From the NCBI GenBank assembly GCA_001890945.1, contig MLAX01000001.1, positions 1,116,001 to 1,180,000 on the forward strand: a DNA stretch of 64,000 nucleotides, read 5' to 3'. Position numbers and translations under genes: made by a program. The notes beneath the pieces were generated by a model. That model was not told the origin of the DNA. It did no database searches and worked only from the letters and a program-made list of their open reading frames with translations. Positions 42,858 to 52,964 of the stretch are shown here, piece after piece (the stretch's first letter is position 1; each line of letters begins with the position of its first letter). This DNA comes from Alphaproteobacteria bacterium AO1-B. GTDB taxonomy: Bacteria > Pseudomonadota > Alphaproteobacteria > Rhizobiales > Stappiaceae.

Positions 42858-43948
42858 GCGGGAACGTGTTTGAATCGGCAATCCAAAGGGGCCTTCGGTT
42901 GCTGGACGCGGAAGCAGCCCACCGCGTGACAATTTTGGGCCTGAAATCCGGTTTGGTGCCTTCGAGGACAAGCCCAGTGGATGCCCGGCTCGCCGTCAAC
43001 CTTTGGGATCTGACTTTCCCGAACCCTCTTGGCATGGCCGCCGGGTTTGACAAGAACGGTGAAGTACCGGATGCCATGCTGAAGCTCGGGTTTGGGTACA
43101 CGGAAGCAGGTTCGGTTACGCCGCGCGCTCAACCCGGCAACCCAAAACCACGCGTGTTCCGTTTGCCGAAGGACCTTGGGGTCATTAACCGGTATGGCTT
43201 CAATAACGATGGGCACGCTGCTCTGCGGGACCGTCTAAAAGCTCGGAACGGAACTCCTGGCGTGGTCGGCATCAATGTCGGCGCAAACAAGGATTCTGAA
43301 GACCGGAACGCGGATTACGTAGCCGGTATCCACGAATTCGCGGAATTTGCCTCATACTTCACAGTGAATATTTCTTCGCCGAATACGCCAGGTTTGCGGG
43401 ATTTGCAGGCACGATCCGCGCTTGCAGACCTGCTGACCCGAGTCATGGCTGCGCGCGATGACGCAACTGCGGAAATCGGCCGTCAGGTGCCGGTTCTTTT
43501 GAAGATTGCGCCGGATGTTGTCGCGGGCGACCTTCAGGATATCGTCGAAGAAGTGTTGGACAAAAAGGTAGATGGCCTGATTGTTTCCAACACCACGATT
43601 TCGCGCGAAGGCTTGAGCGGCGAGGGGCCTTTCCAGGAGACCGGGGGCCTTTCCGGCCGCCCGTTATTCCAAAGATCAACCATTATGCTGGCAAAGGCAC
43701 GCAAGATGGCGGGACCGGATCTCCCGATTATTGGTGTTGGCGGTATCGACAGCGCAGAAACTGCCTGGGAGAAGATCCGCGCCGGAGCCGATCTGCTCCA
43801 GCTCTATTCCGCTCTTGTTTTCAAGGGGCCGTCGCTGATCGACGAAATCCTCAAAGGCCTCGCTGCCAAACTTGACGAAAAGGGATTGCCGTCGTTGCGG
43901 GCCGCTCGCGATGCCAGCGTTGATGACTGGGCATCCAAAGAGCCGTAA
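42854..43948 (+). CDS. pyrD: Dihydroorotate dehydrogenase (quinone), class 2
   Basis: 364 residues. The N-terminal helical extension (1-45) that docks the enzyme on the membrane and quinone pool marks it as class 2. Core features: NPLGMAAGFDKNGEVPDAML, GINVGANKDSEDRNADY, NISSPNTPGLRDLQ with the catalytic Ser about residue 175, LLKIAPDV, LIVSNTTISREGL, and the FMN phosphate-binding IIGVGGIDSAE. It converts dihydroorotate to orotate in pyrimidine synthesis. Translationally coupled to the DUF952 gene. Confidence 0.95.
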   Translation: MSGNVFESAIQRGLRLLDAEAAHRVTILGLKSGLVPSRTSPVDARLAVNLWDLTFPNPLGMAAGFDKNGEVPDAMLKLGFGYTEAGSVTPRAQPGNPKPRVFRLPKDLGVINRYGFNNDGHAALRDRLKARNGTPGVVGINVGANKDSEDRNADYVAGIHEFAEFASYFTVNISSPNTPGLRDLQARSALADLLTRVMAARDDATAEIGRQVPVLLKIAPDVVAGDLQDIVEEVLDKKVDGLIVSNTTISREGLSGEGPFQETGGLSGRPLFQRSTIMLAKARKMAGPDLPIIGVGGIDSAETAWEKIRAGADLLQLYSALVFKGPSLIDEILKGLAAKLDEKGLPSLRAARDASVDDWASKEP

Positions 43949-43960
43949 ACGCAATAACCG

Positions 43961-45310
43961 CTAGCCGAAGGTTTCAGCAGCGCGGCGCTGGCAAACTGCC
44001 AAAAGTGTCAGGCCGCGCAGTCCGAGAAACATCGAGATCGCTAGCCAGAGACCATGGTTTCCCATCAGCGGAAACAGCGCATAATAGGCGGCGATATAGA
44101 CGGCGAGCGACACCAGCATCATGTTGCGCATGGTTCCGGACCAGGTTGCGCCGATGTAAACGCCGTCCATCTGATAAGCGAGAACCCCGAGAAGTGGTGC
44201 GAGGATCACCCAGATCAGGTAGATCCGTGACAGCGCCCGGACGTCCGCATTTGTTGTCAGAAGGTCAATGATCATGTGGCCGAACAGGGCAAAAAACACG
44301 GACAGAAGCGCTGCCATGGCAAAGCTCCACAATGCCGTCAGTTTCAGCGCCCGGTCAAAGGCCTTGCGTTTCCGAGCGCCAACGGCCCATCCAGCGAGCT
44401 GTTCTGCAGCTGTCGCCAGGCCGTCGAGGAAATAAGCGGCGATCATTGTAAATTTTTGCAGAACGGCATTGGCAGCAAGCACCGCGTCCCCTTGATCGGC
44501 AGAGCGGGCCATGAAGAAGGCGAATGCATAAAGCAGCGCAAAGGACCGGATCATGATGTCCCGGTTCAATGCCATCATCCGCAACAAGAGACGTTTTTCG
44601 AACACAATCTGCGCGCTCGGCCAAGTGCCTGGTCGCGGGTGCGCCAGGATTATGGTCAGGCCGAACACAGTGGTCGCAACTTCACTGAGAACCGTTGCAA
44701 GTGCGGCGCCTTCGACACTCCAACCCAACCCCATGACGAACCAGATGCTGAGTACAATGTTGAGGCAGTTCAAAAACAGCTGCACCATCAGCCCGGTGCC
44801 AGCGCGTCCAAGGCCGATGAACCAACCCAGGATCGCATAGTTGGCAAGAAGGAACGGCGCGCTGTAAATGCGAATGTCGAAGTAGCGTGTCGTCGCCGCC
44901 TGAACGTCCTCGCTGCCGCCAAGAAACCATTGCCCCGCCATCAACAGCGGTATCTGGCATATGATCACCAGTGCACCGCCGATCCCGGCAATCACCAAAG
45001 CCCGCAGGAGAGTCGCCCGGATTTCGGCTTCGTCGCGTGCGCCAAGAGCCTGGGCCGTCAGGCCAGTGGTACCAGAGCGCAGAAAGTTGAAGGTGGTGAA
45101 AACCAGATCGAAGATGATGCCGCCGAGCGCGATGCCGCCAATCAGGGCAGCGTCTCCGAGCCGGCCGATAACAGCCATATCGACAACACCAAGCAGCGGT
45201 GTCGACAGATAGGCAAGCGTCATCGGCACCGCGATGGCCAGGACACCGCGATGGGTCACGGTCAAGTCAGCCGTTGGGGGCGGGATTTCGGTAGAAGTTG
45301 GGGAGGACAT
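43961..45310 (-). CDS. MATE-family efflux transporter (DinF-like)
   Basis: 449 residues with 12 membrane segments. The family pattern is seen in two halves: [23 protein letters not shown] and [26 protein letters not shown] segments in the first, and [27 protein letters not shown] in the second. MATE proteins of the DinF branch export drugs or metabolites using Na+ or H+. Convergent with pyrD, 12 bp apart, and divergent from the deacetylase-like gene on the other side. Confidence 0.9.
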   Translation of the reverse strand: MSSPTSTEIPPPTADLTVTHRGVLAIAVPMTLAYLSTPLLGVVDMAVIGRLGDAALIGGIALGGIIFDLVFTTFNFLRSGTTGLTAQALGARDEAEIRATLLRALVIAGIGGALVIICQIPLLMAGQWFLGGSEDVQAATTRYFDIRIYSAPFLLANYAILGWFIGLGRAGTGLMVQLFLNCLNIVLSIWFVMGLGWSVEGAALATVLSEVATTVFGLTIILAHPRPGTWPSAQIVFEKRLLLRMMALNRDIMIRSFALLYAFAFFMARSADQGDAVLAANAVLQKFTMIAAYFLDGLATAAEQLAGWAVGARKRKAFDRALKLTALWSFAMAALLSVFFALFGHMIIDLLTTNADVRALSRIYLIWVILAPLLGVLAYQMDGVYIGATWSGTMRNMMLVSLAVYIAAYYALFPLMGNHGLWLAISMFLGLRGLTLLAVCQRRAAETFG

Positions 45311-45429
45311 GCAAACACTTTCGATTCAAGCTGCAGTCATCGCCTTGGAGCGGGGGCGCGTCAAGGGCACGCACGCGCATGGCGGTCATGTGGCTTTTCG
45401 GACAAGCGGATTTGTCTATATTTGAGCAA

Positions 45430-46371
45430 ATGACACTTCCGATCGTGCATCACCCTGCCTATTGTGCCGACCTTCCTGCAAACCACCGGTTTCCGATGGA
45501 CAAGTTCCGCGCTGTCGCCGAACTTATCCGGGCGGAGGGTTTGCTTGGTAGTGCCGACTTTTACCGTCCTCGTCCTGCGCCGTTCGAGTGGGTCGCGCTT
45601 GCACATGATCCAGTCTATGTCGACCAGGTCTTCAATGCGGAAGTACCGGAAAAGATCGCGCGGGAAATCGGCTTTCCCATGCGCGCGGATATCGCGCTGC
45701 GGGCCCGGTGTGCAACCGGAGGCTCGGTTCTAACCGGCTATCTCGCCCTGGAGCACGGCCTTGCTTGCAACACGGCGGGCGGCAGCCACCACGCCCGGCG
45801 CGCACATGGTGCCGGTTTTTGTGTCTTCAATGACGTCGCAGTTGCCTTGAAAGTCCTGCAGGCTGATGGTGCAATCCGAAAGGCATTAGTGATTGATCTC
45901 GACGTGCATCAGGGTGACGGGACCGCCGATATCTTTTCAGGTGATCCGGATATCTTCACGTTTTCAATGCATTCGGCCAAAAACTATCCGGTTCGAAAGG
46001 TGCCGTCACATCTTGACCTTGCCCTACCGGATGCAATGGAAGATGCCGCCTACCTGACGGCTCTCCAAGAAGTTCTGCCTGATCTGCTTCGCCAAGAAGC
46101 TTGGGATCTTGTCTTCTATAATGCGGGTGTTGATCCGTATGTTGAAGACAGGCTGGGCCGCCTTGCCCTGTCACGAGATGGCCTGAAAGCGCGCGACCGC
46201 TATGTCATTGAAACTGTTCGCAGCCTTGGTATTCCACTGGCCGGTGTTCTTGGCGGTGGATACTCAACCGACTTTGAGGAACTGGCCGATCGTCATGTGA
46301 CTTTACACAGAACGGCGCTATCGGTTTGGGAATCCGAAAGGCGGTCCGAAAGAACTAGTGTTTTGGGATGA
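45430..46371 (+). CDS. Histone-deacetylase-family hydrolase
   Basis: 313 residues. The zinc-dependent deacetylase fold is clear: His120-His121 in [21 protein letters not shown], the zinc ligands Asp158 and His160 in [16 protein letters not shown], and Asp235 in [15 protein letters not shown], with LGGGYS near the end. Bacterial members deacetylate acetoin-related substrates, polyamines or other acetylated compounds. The ATG chosen matches the family start ([14 protein letters not shown]) but has a weak ribosome site; the frame is open 44 codons upstream. Confidence 0.93.
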   Translation: MTLPIVHHPAYCADLPANHRFPMDKFRAVAELIRAEGLLGSADFYRPRPAPFEWVALAHDPVYVDQVFNAEVPEKIAREIGFPMRADIALRARCATGGSVLTGYLALEHGLACNTAGGSHHARRAHGAGFCVFNDVAVALKVLQADGAIRKALVIDLDVHQGDGTADIFSGDPDIFTFSMHSAKNYPVRKVPSHLDLALPDAMEDAAYLTALQEVLPDLLRQEAWDLVFYNAGVDPYVEDRLGRLALSRDGLKARDRYVIETVRSLGIPLAGVLGGGYSTDFEELADRHVTLHRTALSVWESERRSERTSVLG

Positions 46372-46373
46372 TC

Positions 46374-47423
46374 TCAGACCACAATGTTCGTTTGGACCTC
46401 GGGCGTTGTGACGCCGATACTTGACCCGGTGACAGCTGTTTCTTGAAAATGACTTGCGCTCGTTCCGAATTCAGTGGCCTTGGATCTTAATGTTTCTACG
46501 AGTTCAGGATCATTCAGGTCATCCCGTCCAGCTTTCAATTCATCCCGGATGTCGTCGAGGTCGTCTTTGGTTTCGTCATCTTTTTCAGCAAGCGCTTCCA
46601 GCCATTTGGCCAGCATTTCGATATCATCGCCCACCTTGCGCAACCGATCTTTTTCATCGCGCATCCCGGCGATGCGGCTGTCCTTGTGAGCAGTTTCCGA
46701 TTTGGCCTGCTGTTCAGCATAGGCGAAGACGCCGGCTTTCAACGCTTCGGTCTGTTCTTCCCGTGTTTTGGATCCGCGCCCAGTGGCGGTCCCGTCCTTT
46801 ATCCCAGTGTACTCAGATGGCGTGCCAGTATCCGGATTGGAGACGGCGGGGTCTGAGAGGTGCTTTGCGGTTGCGACCTGGGCAGCGTTCGAACCGACGG
46901 CAACCTGATTAGACGCAGTGGGAGGCTGTGATGCGCTGCCGAGCGTACTGGAAATCACGGAGCTGACAGCGTTGGCCGTCGCGCTCAGAGAGCTGCTTGA
47001 GCCGCCTCCCAATTCTCCGGCGGCCTTTTTGAGCCCGTTGGCAGCACTGCTGAATTCCTTCGAAATCTGCTTGAGCTCTTTGAGCAGGCGTTTGGCCTGT
47101 TCCGGTGTTGCAAATCGAAGCAGCTCTTTCAGTTGCTCAATCCGCGCTTCGATGCGGGCCAGACGTTCTTCTCGGAGCGCATCCTTGTTGTCTTGTAGGG
47201 CGCGGGACATGCTGACGCTGGTTTCAACAGCGTCCTTGAAATCCTGAAGGAGACCCTGCGTTGCTTTTTGTTCTTCTTCAGTCAGTGGCGAGGCCGTGTT
47301 GCCGATTTGGTCCAAAAGGGTTTCGGCTGACCGGACAGACTTCTGCAGGCTTGAGCCATTGGTCTGAGGCCGAAACGAAAACTGCTGCTGGCTTGCGTTC
47401 GAAACGATCGAGTAAAAAGACAT
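46374..47423 (-). CDS. Hypothetical coiled-coil protein
   Basis: 349 residues, unknown. A short N-terminal segment (SNASQQQFSFRPQTNGSSL) is followed by long amphipathic helices (about 45-130), with KDALREERLARIEARIEQLK and EQAKRLLKELKQISKEF, a Ser/Gly-rich linker (about 135-185), another helical part (about 215-310) and a tail ending TTPEVQTNIVV. The composition and lack of signal peptide suggest a secreted or surface-appendage-related protein, or a structural one, but there is no recognised family. It ends 2 bp before the convergent deacetylase-like gene stop. Confidence 0.6.
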   Translation of the reverse strand: MSFYSIVSNASQQQFSFRPQTNGSSLQKSVRSAETLLDQIGNTASPLTEEEQKATQGLLQDFKDAVETSVSMSRALQDNKDALREERLARIEARIEQLKELLRFATPEQAKRLLKELKQISKEFSSAANGLKKAAGELGGGSSSSLSATANAVSSVISSTLGSASQPPTASNQVAVGSNAAQVATAKHLSDPAVSNPDTGTPSEYTGIKDGTATGRGSKTREEQTEALKAGVFAYAEQQAKSETAHKDSRIAGMRDEKDRLRKVGDDIEMLAKWLEALAEKDDETKDDLDDIRDELKAGRDDLNDPELVETLRSKATEFGTSASHFQETAVTGSSIGVTTPEVQTNIVV

Positions 47424-47511
47424 AAACCAATCCAGAATGAAACAGGTGAGAGTGTCTCTTCAGGATGGTTAATGATCGGTTAAATTTCCCGCATAAAGTG
47501 TGTCGTAGGGC

Positions 47512-47787
47512 CTATCTGTTTTTTCCGACAGCAAGCAGCCGTAACAGGAGCCATATCGGGATGACGACAACAGCGCCCGCCGCAAGATAGCCGCCAAGAC
47601 GTCCAAGCGCATGAAAGCCCATGTTCCACAGGCGCTCGACAAACTCGATAGCCATATGAACAAGATCGATTGGGTTCAGATTAAGCGCAGCGAGAATAAT
47701 CCCGACAACAAAGGATAGGAAAACCAGACGCAACAAAACTTGCCCAGGGGAGCCTCCCATGAAACGGTTCAAGTTATTGTCGGACAT
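47512..47787 (-). CDS. DUF6460-type small membrane protein
   Basis: 91 residues, starting MSDNNLNRFMGGSPGQVLLRLV, followed by two hydrophobic segments (LVFLSFVVGIILAALNL and YLAAGAVVVIPIWLLLRLLA) around the conserved WNMGFHALGRLGGY. This matches a small membrane family of alphaproteobacteria (DUF6460) with unknown function. The frame is open far upstream, but only from this Met does it look like protein. Confidence 0.8.
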   Translation of the reverse strand: MSDNNLNRFMGGSPGQVLLRLVFLSFVVGIILAALNLNPIDLVHMAIEFVERLWNMGFHALGRLGGYLAAGAVVVIPIWLLLRLLAVGKNR

Positions 47788-48470
47788 CTGATTCTCCAAA
47801 AACGCAGTTTTGCTCGCAATAGACGTAAGCACCAAAATCAGGTCTTTCAATGTAAACATTTTCGCTGGAATGAAACATGCGATCGAAAAACTCGAAACTG
47901 CAAACGAAAACAGATTGCTGTTAACTATATGTGGTGTCGTAAATCGCAAAAATGTGTACGTAACAAGCTAATGACAAAAGACGTATTTTGCTCTAACAAT
48001 GACCTTGGAAGACTTACTTGGGCGTGTACAACCCACCCACACTCGTACGCGGTCAGCTTCCACGCCGGTTTGTGAAAGACAATAATCGCAGCTGTGTTTT
48101 AATAGGACTGCGGAGCCCAACAGGCAATCAGGCGTAGCTGGGGATTGACGATGCACTCCGATCGGAGACGATTGGCGTCGGTCCGCACCAGTGCCGGAAG
48201 CTCCATTAGGCGTTTCCAGGTAAGGGAAAGTTTTGGCGCGGTATGCAGGAGCCCGATCTGCTGCCGCGCTTTATTCTCCAAAATGACGAAGTCTTTCCTG
48301 AGGCACCGCGCAACAACTGACCTGTGCGCTACTCAAGGATCCGACAGTCCGCATCAACTGACATTAATGTGGCGTAGTTGCTCCATGGCGCCAATATGGC
48401 AGGCGCATAACCAATGGGTTGCGCAAGAAGTACCGATCTGCGCCCGATGCGCGCGCATTATTCAGGTTAA
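47788..48470. other. Intergenic region without a recognisable gene
   Basis: About 680 bp, AT-rich in the first 180 bp. No reading frame here resembles a known protein, and I see no tRNA, riboswitch or repeat. It separates the small membrane protein gene from the end of an AraC-type regulator gene. Confidence 0.5.
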
Positions 48471-49586
48471 TCAGTTCGGTTTCATAAGGGGATCCGGAGA
48501 AGCAACGGATGAAAGCGCTGTTTCCAGTTCGTCGTCTTCCTCCGTACTCCTTGTCCGGCAGGCAGCGAGTTTTTCCCGAACCTTTCTTGGGGACTCGCCA
48601 AACCATAATTTAACGGCTCGTGAAAAAGTACTGAGTTCAGAAAAGCCCAAGAGAAAAGCGATCTCCTTCATTGGAAGGTCAGTGGAGCGCAAATACCGCT
48701 CTGCTGCGGATTTTCGGATCTCTTCGTTCAATTGCCTGTATGTCGTGCCTTCCTTTGCAAGAAGGCGCTGGATTGCCCGTTGCGACATACCGATTTTTGC
48801 CGCGATTTTTGGCAACGCAGCCCCACCTTCAGACAGGCTGGCAGCGATCTCGTTTGCCAGGCGTGAGATCGGAGAGACCATCTGCCCGAATTCATCCAGT
48901 TCCTGAAGCGCTGATTTCAAAATGATCTGATAAAGATGCGGATCCTGACGCCGCAAAGGCCTGTTGAGCAACGCCTTTGGTAAGCTGATCCGGTTCGTCG
49001 GCGCACGAAACTGGATGCGGCCCTGATACTTCTTTTGAAAGGCGGATGTCTTTTCTGGCGGGTAGGTTGCGATTTCAATGAGTATTGGCGGGACGTTCAT
49101 ATCGAGCGCATGTTCCAGCTGCCGGGCTGCCCAGCCTATCCGGGCAAACATGTTCTGCCGCCACTCTCCGCGTCCCTCGAGGCTGGGCCATTCGATAAAG
49201 GCCCCGGTCTCTGTTTCTTCGAACTTGATCCGGTAGGCGTTCGTTCGGATCTGGATGAACCGGACCCAGGCCTGACACGCATCACGCAAAGACGGCGCAC
49301 AGGCAAAAACGTAGTCGAATATGGAAAAGCTGCCGACATCCAGCTTGTTGAACATGTCGAACATGATTGCGTCATCGTTCAGAGAATTCGCGACATATTC
49401 AAAGGTGCCATGCCAAGCCGTTATGGGAACGATACCCTGCGGATCATCCAGAGCCTGAAGGTCAAAGTTATACACTTTGGCGATATGAGCCCAGTCCAAC
49501 CTGTCGTTTGGACAGACGTCCCGCAAGACACGCAGCACATCCGCGCGCGCCCACTCTCCGTCAAGCGGCATTTCCCCTCCAAGCAA
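48471..49586 (-). CDS. AraC-family regulator (arabinose-binding-domain type 2-like sensor)
   Basis: 371 residues; a start five codons later (MPLDGEWARADVLRVLRD) is also possible. The N-terminal domain (about 10-210) has ITAWHGTFEYVANSLNDD and FDYVFACAPSLRDACQAWVRF, the pattern of the large AraC subfamily sensing lipids, amino acids or quorum-type signals (OruR/ArgR-like). The C-terminal helix-turn-helix pair lies at about 255-345 (IAAKIGMSQRAIQRLLAKEG, EIAFLLGFSELSTFSRAVKLW). An Asp/Glu-rich tail follows. It sits beside the beta-oxidation locus but is divided from it by a terminator. Confidence 0.85.
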   Translation of the reverse strand: MLGGEMPLDGEWARADVLRVLRDVCPNDRLDWAHIAKVYNFDLQALDDPQGIVPITAWHGTFEYVANSLNDDAIMFDMFNKLDVGSFSIFDYVFACAPSLRDACQAWVRFIQIRTNAYRIKFEETETGAFIEWPSLEGRGEWRQNMFARIGWAARQLEHALDMNVPPILIEIATYPPEKTSAFQKKYQGRIQFRAPTNRISLPKALLNRPLRRQDPHLYQIILKSALQELDEFGQMVSPISRLANEIAASLSEGGAALPKIAAKIGMSQRAIQRLLAKEGTTYRQLNEEIRKSAAERYLRSTDLPMKEIAFLLGFSELSTFSRAVKLWFGESPRKVREKLAACRTRSTEEDDELETALSSVASPDPLMKPN

Positions 49587-49682
49587 ACCTTAAGGTCTTT
49601 TTCTTATGTCCACTTTGCATGAGGCGGCATGTGGGATCAAGTCGCGTCGTATTTTGCAAACACGAATGTGATCGGAAAAGAA

Positions 49683-49716
49683 AACGCCGCTTTCCAGAAA
49701 AAGCGGCGTTGAAAGG
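49683..49716 (-). terminator. Rho-independent terminator after the fadJ-like gene
   Basis: On the minus strand, AACGCCGCTTT and AAAGCGGCGTT form an 11-bp stem with a short loop and a T-rich tail (TTCTTTT). It ends the beta-oxidation transcript. Confidence 0.85.
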
Positions 49717-49736
49717 TGCAAGAGTGCTGCTTTTTA

Positions 49737-51947
49737 TCAGGCAGCGTCTTTGACGGCGACTTCGCCTTTGGGCGGGAACCGGCCATAGAAGGTTTCGTTC
49801 TTTTTGGCCATTTCACGCAGCAGCTTGTTTGGCTTGAAGCGTGGTCCCCACTTGCGCGTGAACTTCTTGCAAAGTTCGACAAATGCGGTCGTGCCCATCA
49901 TGTCGATGTAACTGAGTGTGCCGCCAGTGTAAGGGGCAAACCCAAAGCCGAGGATCGAGCCGACATCGGCCTCGCGCACGTCGGTGAGGCAGTTTTCCTC
50001 AAAGATCCGGGCCGTTTCCAGGGCCTGCATGACAAGCAGACGCTGCTTGAGTTCTTCGATGTTAAAGCTGTCGGCAGATTTCGGTTGGCCAACGACGTCC
50101 GGAATGCCCGGCCACAGGCTCTTTTCCTTGCCGTTGTAGTCATAGAACCCCTTGCCGTTCTTGCGGCCAAAGCGTTCCCGTTTGACGACCATCTCTTCCA
50201 GGATGTTGTCGAGCGGGCCTTCAACGTATTTGACGCCGAGATCCTTGCGGGTTGCCGAGACGATCTTCCAGGCAAGGTCCAGTGCCACTTCGTCGCCGAG
50301 AGACAGCGGACCGACCGGCATGCCGGCCATCTTGCCCGCGTTTTCGATCATTGGCGCCGGAATGCCGTCCGCCAGCATCATCAGGCCTTCGCGGATATAG
50401 GTCATTACAACGCGCGACGTGTAGAAACCGCGGCTGTCGTTGACGACGATCGGGGTCTTCTTGATGGCCTTGATGTAGTCGAGTGCCATGGCAAGAGCCC
50501 GGTCGGACGTCCGTTTGCCCATGATCACTTCGACAAGCATCATCTTGTCGACAGGCGAGAAGAAGTGGATACCGATAAAGTTTTTAGGACGCTTTGAGGC
50601 TTGCGCCAAAGAAGTGATCGGCAGTGTCGAGGTGTTGGACGCATAGATTGCCCGTGACTTCATCACCGCTTCGGCTTTTTCGGTCACTGTCTTCTTGATC
50701 TCGCGATCTTCAAAGACGGCCTCAATCACGAGATCACAATCGGCGAGTTCCTCGTAGTCCGCGGTCGCTTGAATGCGGGATAGAACCTTGGCTTTTTTGT
50801 CTTCCGAGGACCGGCCGCGCTTGACCGCCTTGGTCAGCAGGTCTTCGGTATGGGCCTTGCCTTTGTCGGCAGCTTCCTGGTCGCGGTCAATCAGAACCAC
50901 GTTGATACCAGCTTGCGCAGTGACGTAGGCAATACCCGCTCCCATAAAGCCCGCGCCGAGGATGCCAACTTTTTTGATGTTATTGGGGCGTTGATCGATG
51001 GGACGGCGCGCGCCTTTGTTCAGCTCCTGCATGGAGACGAACAGGGAGCGGATCATGTTGGCCGCTTCCGGGGTCTGGAGGACCTTCGCGAAGTAGCGGC
51101 TTTCAACCTGAAGGGCGAGATCCATCGGCAGCTGCAGGCCTTCCACGACCGCATGCAGCAGATAACGGGCGCCCGGGTAGTTGTCGAAGGTTTCGCGGCG
51201 GTAGATCGCGTTTGCAGCCGGCCAGAACTGGAAGCCCGCCGGGGAATAAACCTTGCCGTTCGGCAGCTTGAAGCCTTTCTTGTCCCACGGCTTGACCGGA
51301 TCAACACCGGCTTTCAGCATTTTCTTGGCTGCGGCAACCAGCTTCTTGGACGGTGTCACTTCATCGACCAGCTTCAGCTGCTTTGCCTGAGGTGCTCGCA
51401 GCGTCTTGCCCTGCAAGAGGAACTGCATGCCCTGCTGGCCATCGGCCATGCGCATGACGCGCTGAGTGCCACCAGCACCCGGGAACAGGCCAACCTTCAC
51501 TTCCGGCAGACCCATTTTCAGGTCTTCGTCGACAACCCGCGCATGACAAGCGAGCGCCAACTCTGTGCCACCGCCCATGGAAGTGCTGTTCACAGCTGCC
51601 ACAAACGGCTTGCCGCAGGTTTCCAGCTTCCGGTAAACGAGAGTGAGTTTGCGGGAACCTTCAAACAGCGCCTTGGCGGCTGCTTCGGGATCTTTCGCGC
51701 GCTGCACGTGGAAGTCTTTCAAAAGGCCTTCCAGCATGGTCAGATCTGCACCACCGGAAAAGGCGTTCTTTCCAGATGTGATGACAGCGCCCTTTATGGC
51801 CTCATCGCCAACAACCTGATCAACGACTGCATCGAGTTCTTCCATGACGCTGAGGTCGATGACGTTCATTGATTTCTCCGGCATGTCCCACGTGATCAGG
51901 GCAATACCGTCTTCGTCGGTTTCGATCGTGAAGTTCTTATAATCCAT
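49737..51947 (-). CDS. fadJ: FadJ/FadB-type bifunctional enoyl-CoA hydratase/3-hydroxyacyl-CoA dehydrogenase
   Basis: 736 residues from the ATG after AGGGAGAAACAG. The N-terminal crotonase domain (about 1-190) holds GKNAFSGGADLTML and MGGGTELALACHARVV with the catalytic Glu. The NAD-binding domain begins near 325 with VGILGAGFMGAGIAYVTAQAG, followed by ASNTSTLPI, FIGIHFFSPVDKMMLVEVI and the dehydrogenase C-terminal repeat (GPLSLGDEVALDL). It performs hydration and oxidation steps of beta-oxidation on acyl-CoA esters. It is the last gene of the operon-like run thiolase, GST, dehydrogenase, though the EAL gene lies between. Confidence 0.95.
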   Translation of the reverse strand: MDYKNFTIETDEDGIALITWDMPEKSMNVIDLSVMEELDAVVDQVVGDEAIKGAVITSGKNAFSGGADLTMLEGLLKDFHVQRAKDPEAAAKALFEGSRKLTLVYRKLETCGKPFVAAVNSTSMGGGTELALACHARVVDEDLKMGLPEVKVGLFPGAGGTQRVMRMADGQQGMQFLLQGKTLRAPQAKQLKLVDEVTPSKKLVAAAKKMLKAGVDPVKPWDKKGFKLPNGKVYSPAGFQFWPAANAIYRRETFDNYPGARYLLHAVVEGLQLPMDLALQVESRYFAKVLQTPEAANMIRSLFVSMQELNKGARRPIDQRPNNIKKVGILGAGFMGAGIAYVTAQAGINVVLIDRDQEAADKGKAHTEDLLTKAVKRGRSSEDKKAKVLSRIQATADYEELADCDLVIEAVFEDREIKKTVTEKAEAVMKSRAIYASNTSTLPITSLAQASKRPKNFIGIHFFSPVDKMMLVEVIMGKRTSDRALAMALDYIKAIKKTPIVVNDSRGFYTSRVVMTYIREGLMMLADGIPAPMIENAGKMAGMPVGPLSLGDEVALDLAWKIVSATRKDLGVKYVEGPLDNILEEMVVKRERFGRKNGKGFYDYNGKEKSLWPGIPDVVGQPKSADSFNIEELKQRLLVMQALETARIFEENCLTDVREADVGSILGFGFAPYTGGTLSYIDMMGTTAFVELCKKFTRKWGPRFKPNKLLREMAKKNETFYGRFPPKGEVAVKDAA

Positions 51948-52108
51948 CTGTTTCTCCCTAATCAGTGGAAGGTTGTTTCGTTTTTGTGCGCTCTTTCCCA
52001 ATGAGAAGAGCGAATGTTCAAGCTTTTGTACCCAGGGTAAGGATTTGGAAGTCCACGCCCGTTAGTGTTCGATCCAGACATTTGCGGTACGGCCGGGAAG
52101 GGGACGCC

Positions 52109-52864
52109 ATGTCTTGCGACGGATGCAGGGGCGGGAACGAAATCGACTTTGACTTCACGATGGCCTTTCAACCGATCGTGGACATCAATGCCCAAAAAAT
52201 CTGGGGCTATGAAGCTTTGGTCCGCGGGATATCCGGCGAACCAGCTCCCACTGTTCTTTCCCGGGTGACTGATCAGACAAAGTACAGTTTCGATCAGCGA
52301 TGCCGGGTTAAAGCCATCGAGTTGGCCGCACGCCTTATGCCCTCTGACTGCATCTTGTCGATCAACTTCATGCCGAACGCGGTGTATGAGCCGCGTGCCT
52401 GCATCAGAACAACTCTTGTGGCCGCCGCCCAAACCGGTTTCGACTTGCGCCGGATAAATTTCGAATTCACCGAAAGCGAACGCGTCACTGACCCGGCTCA
52501 CTTGCAGGGCATCATCGCCGAATATCAGCGGCAGGGTTTCTTGACCGCGATCGACGATTTCGGCGCTGGCTACGCCGGCCTGAACCTTTTGGCGTCTTTC
52601 ACTCCCGACATTGTCAAGATTGATATGGGTCTTGTCCGAGACATCGACAGTGATTTTACCAAGCGCGCTATTGTACGGGGCGTTGCCTCCATCTGCCATG
52701 ACCTCGGAATTTCCATGCTCGCGGAAGGCATTGAAACCGAGGGTGAATTGCATGTCTTGAAAGACTTCGGCATCAACCTTCTGCAAGGTTACCTTTTCGC
52801 CCGGCCTGAGCTTGAGACGATGCCCAAGGTGACGTTTAGCGAAACGCTGGTCGCGGCCCAATAA
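52109..52864 (+). CDS. EAL-domain c-di-GMP phosphodiesterase
   Basis: 251 residues from the ATG after AAGGGGA. A single EAL domain with little else: YEALVRG (EAL motif), [10 protein letters not shown] (Asn ligand), [42 protein letters not shown] and QGYLFARPE. All catalytic and metal-binding positions are present, so it should hydrolyse c-di-GMP to pGpG. A Cys-x2-Cys pair in the first residues (MSCDGCRGG) may bind metal or sense redox. It is on the opposite strand between two beta-oxidation genes and breaks their operon. Confidence 0.9.
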   Translation: MSCDGCRGGNEIDFDFTMAFQPIVDINAQKIWGYEALVRGISGEPAPTVLSRVTDQTKYSFDQRCRVKAIELAARLMPSDCILSINFMPNAVYEPRACIRTTLVAAAQTGFDLRRINFEFTESERVTDPAHLQGIIAEYQRQGFLTAIDDFGAGYAGLNLLASFTPDIVKIDMGLVRDIDSDFTKRAIVRGVASICHDLGISMLAEGIETEGELHVLKDFGINLLQGYLFARPELETMPKVTFSETLVAAQ

Positions 52865-52964
52865 GTCATAACGGTCATGTCGCCCAGATCCATTGCGGCA
52901 TCCACCGTCGGATAGACGGCGGGATGAATTGCCACGCGCTGGATGGAGCCGGGCGACCATTTTA

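Noticed and set aside
44276..45433. A 385-codon open frame on the plus strand across the MATE gene
   Set aside because: It mirrors the MATE coding sequence; the composition (His, Gln, Lys, Arg rich, no hydrophobic core) is that of a shadow frame.
49737..50597. Long plus-strand open frames across the fadJ-like and acyl-CoA dehydrogenase genes
   Set aside because: All are antisense to enzymes with complete motifs in a GC-rich genome, where such frames are expected.
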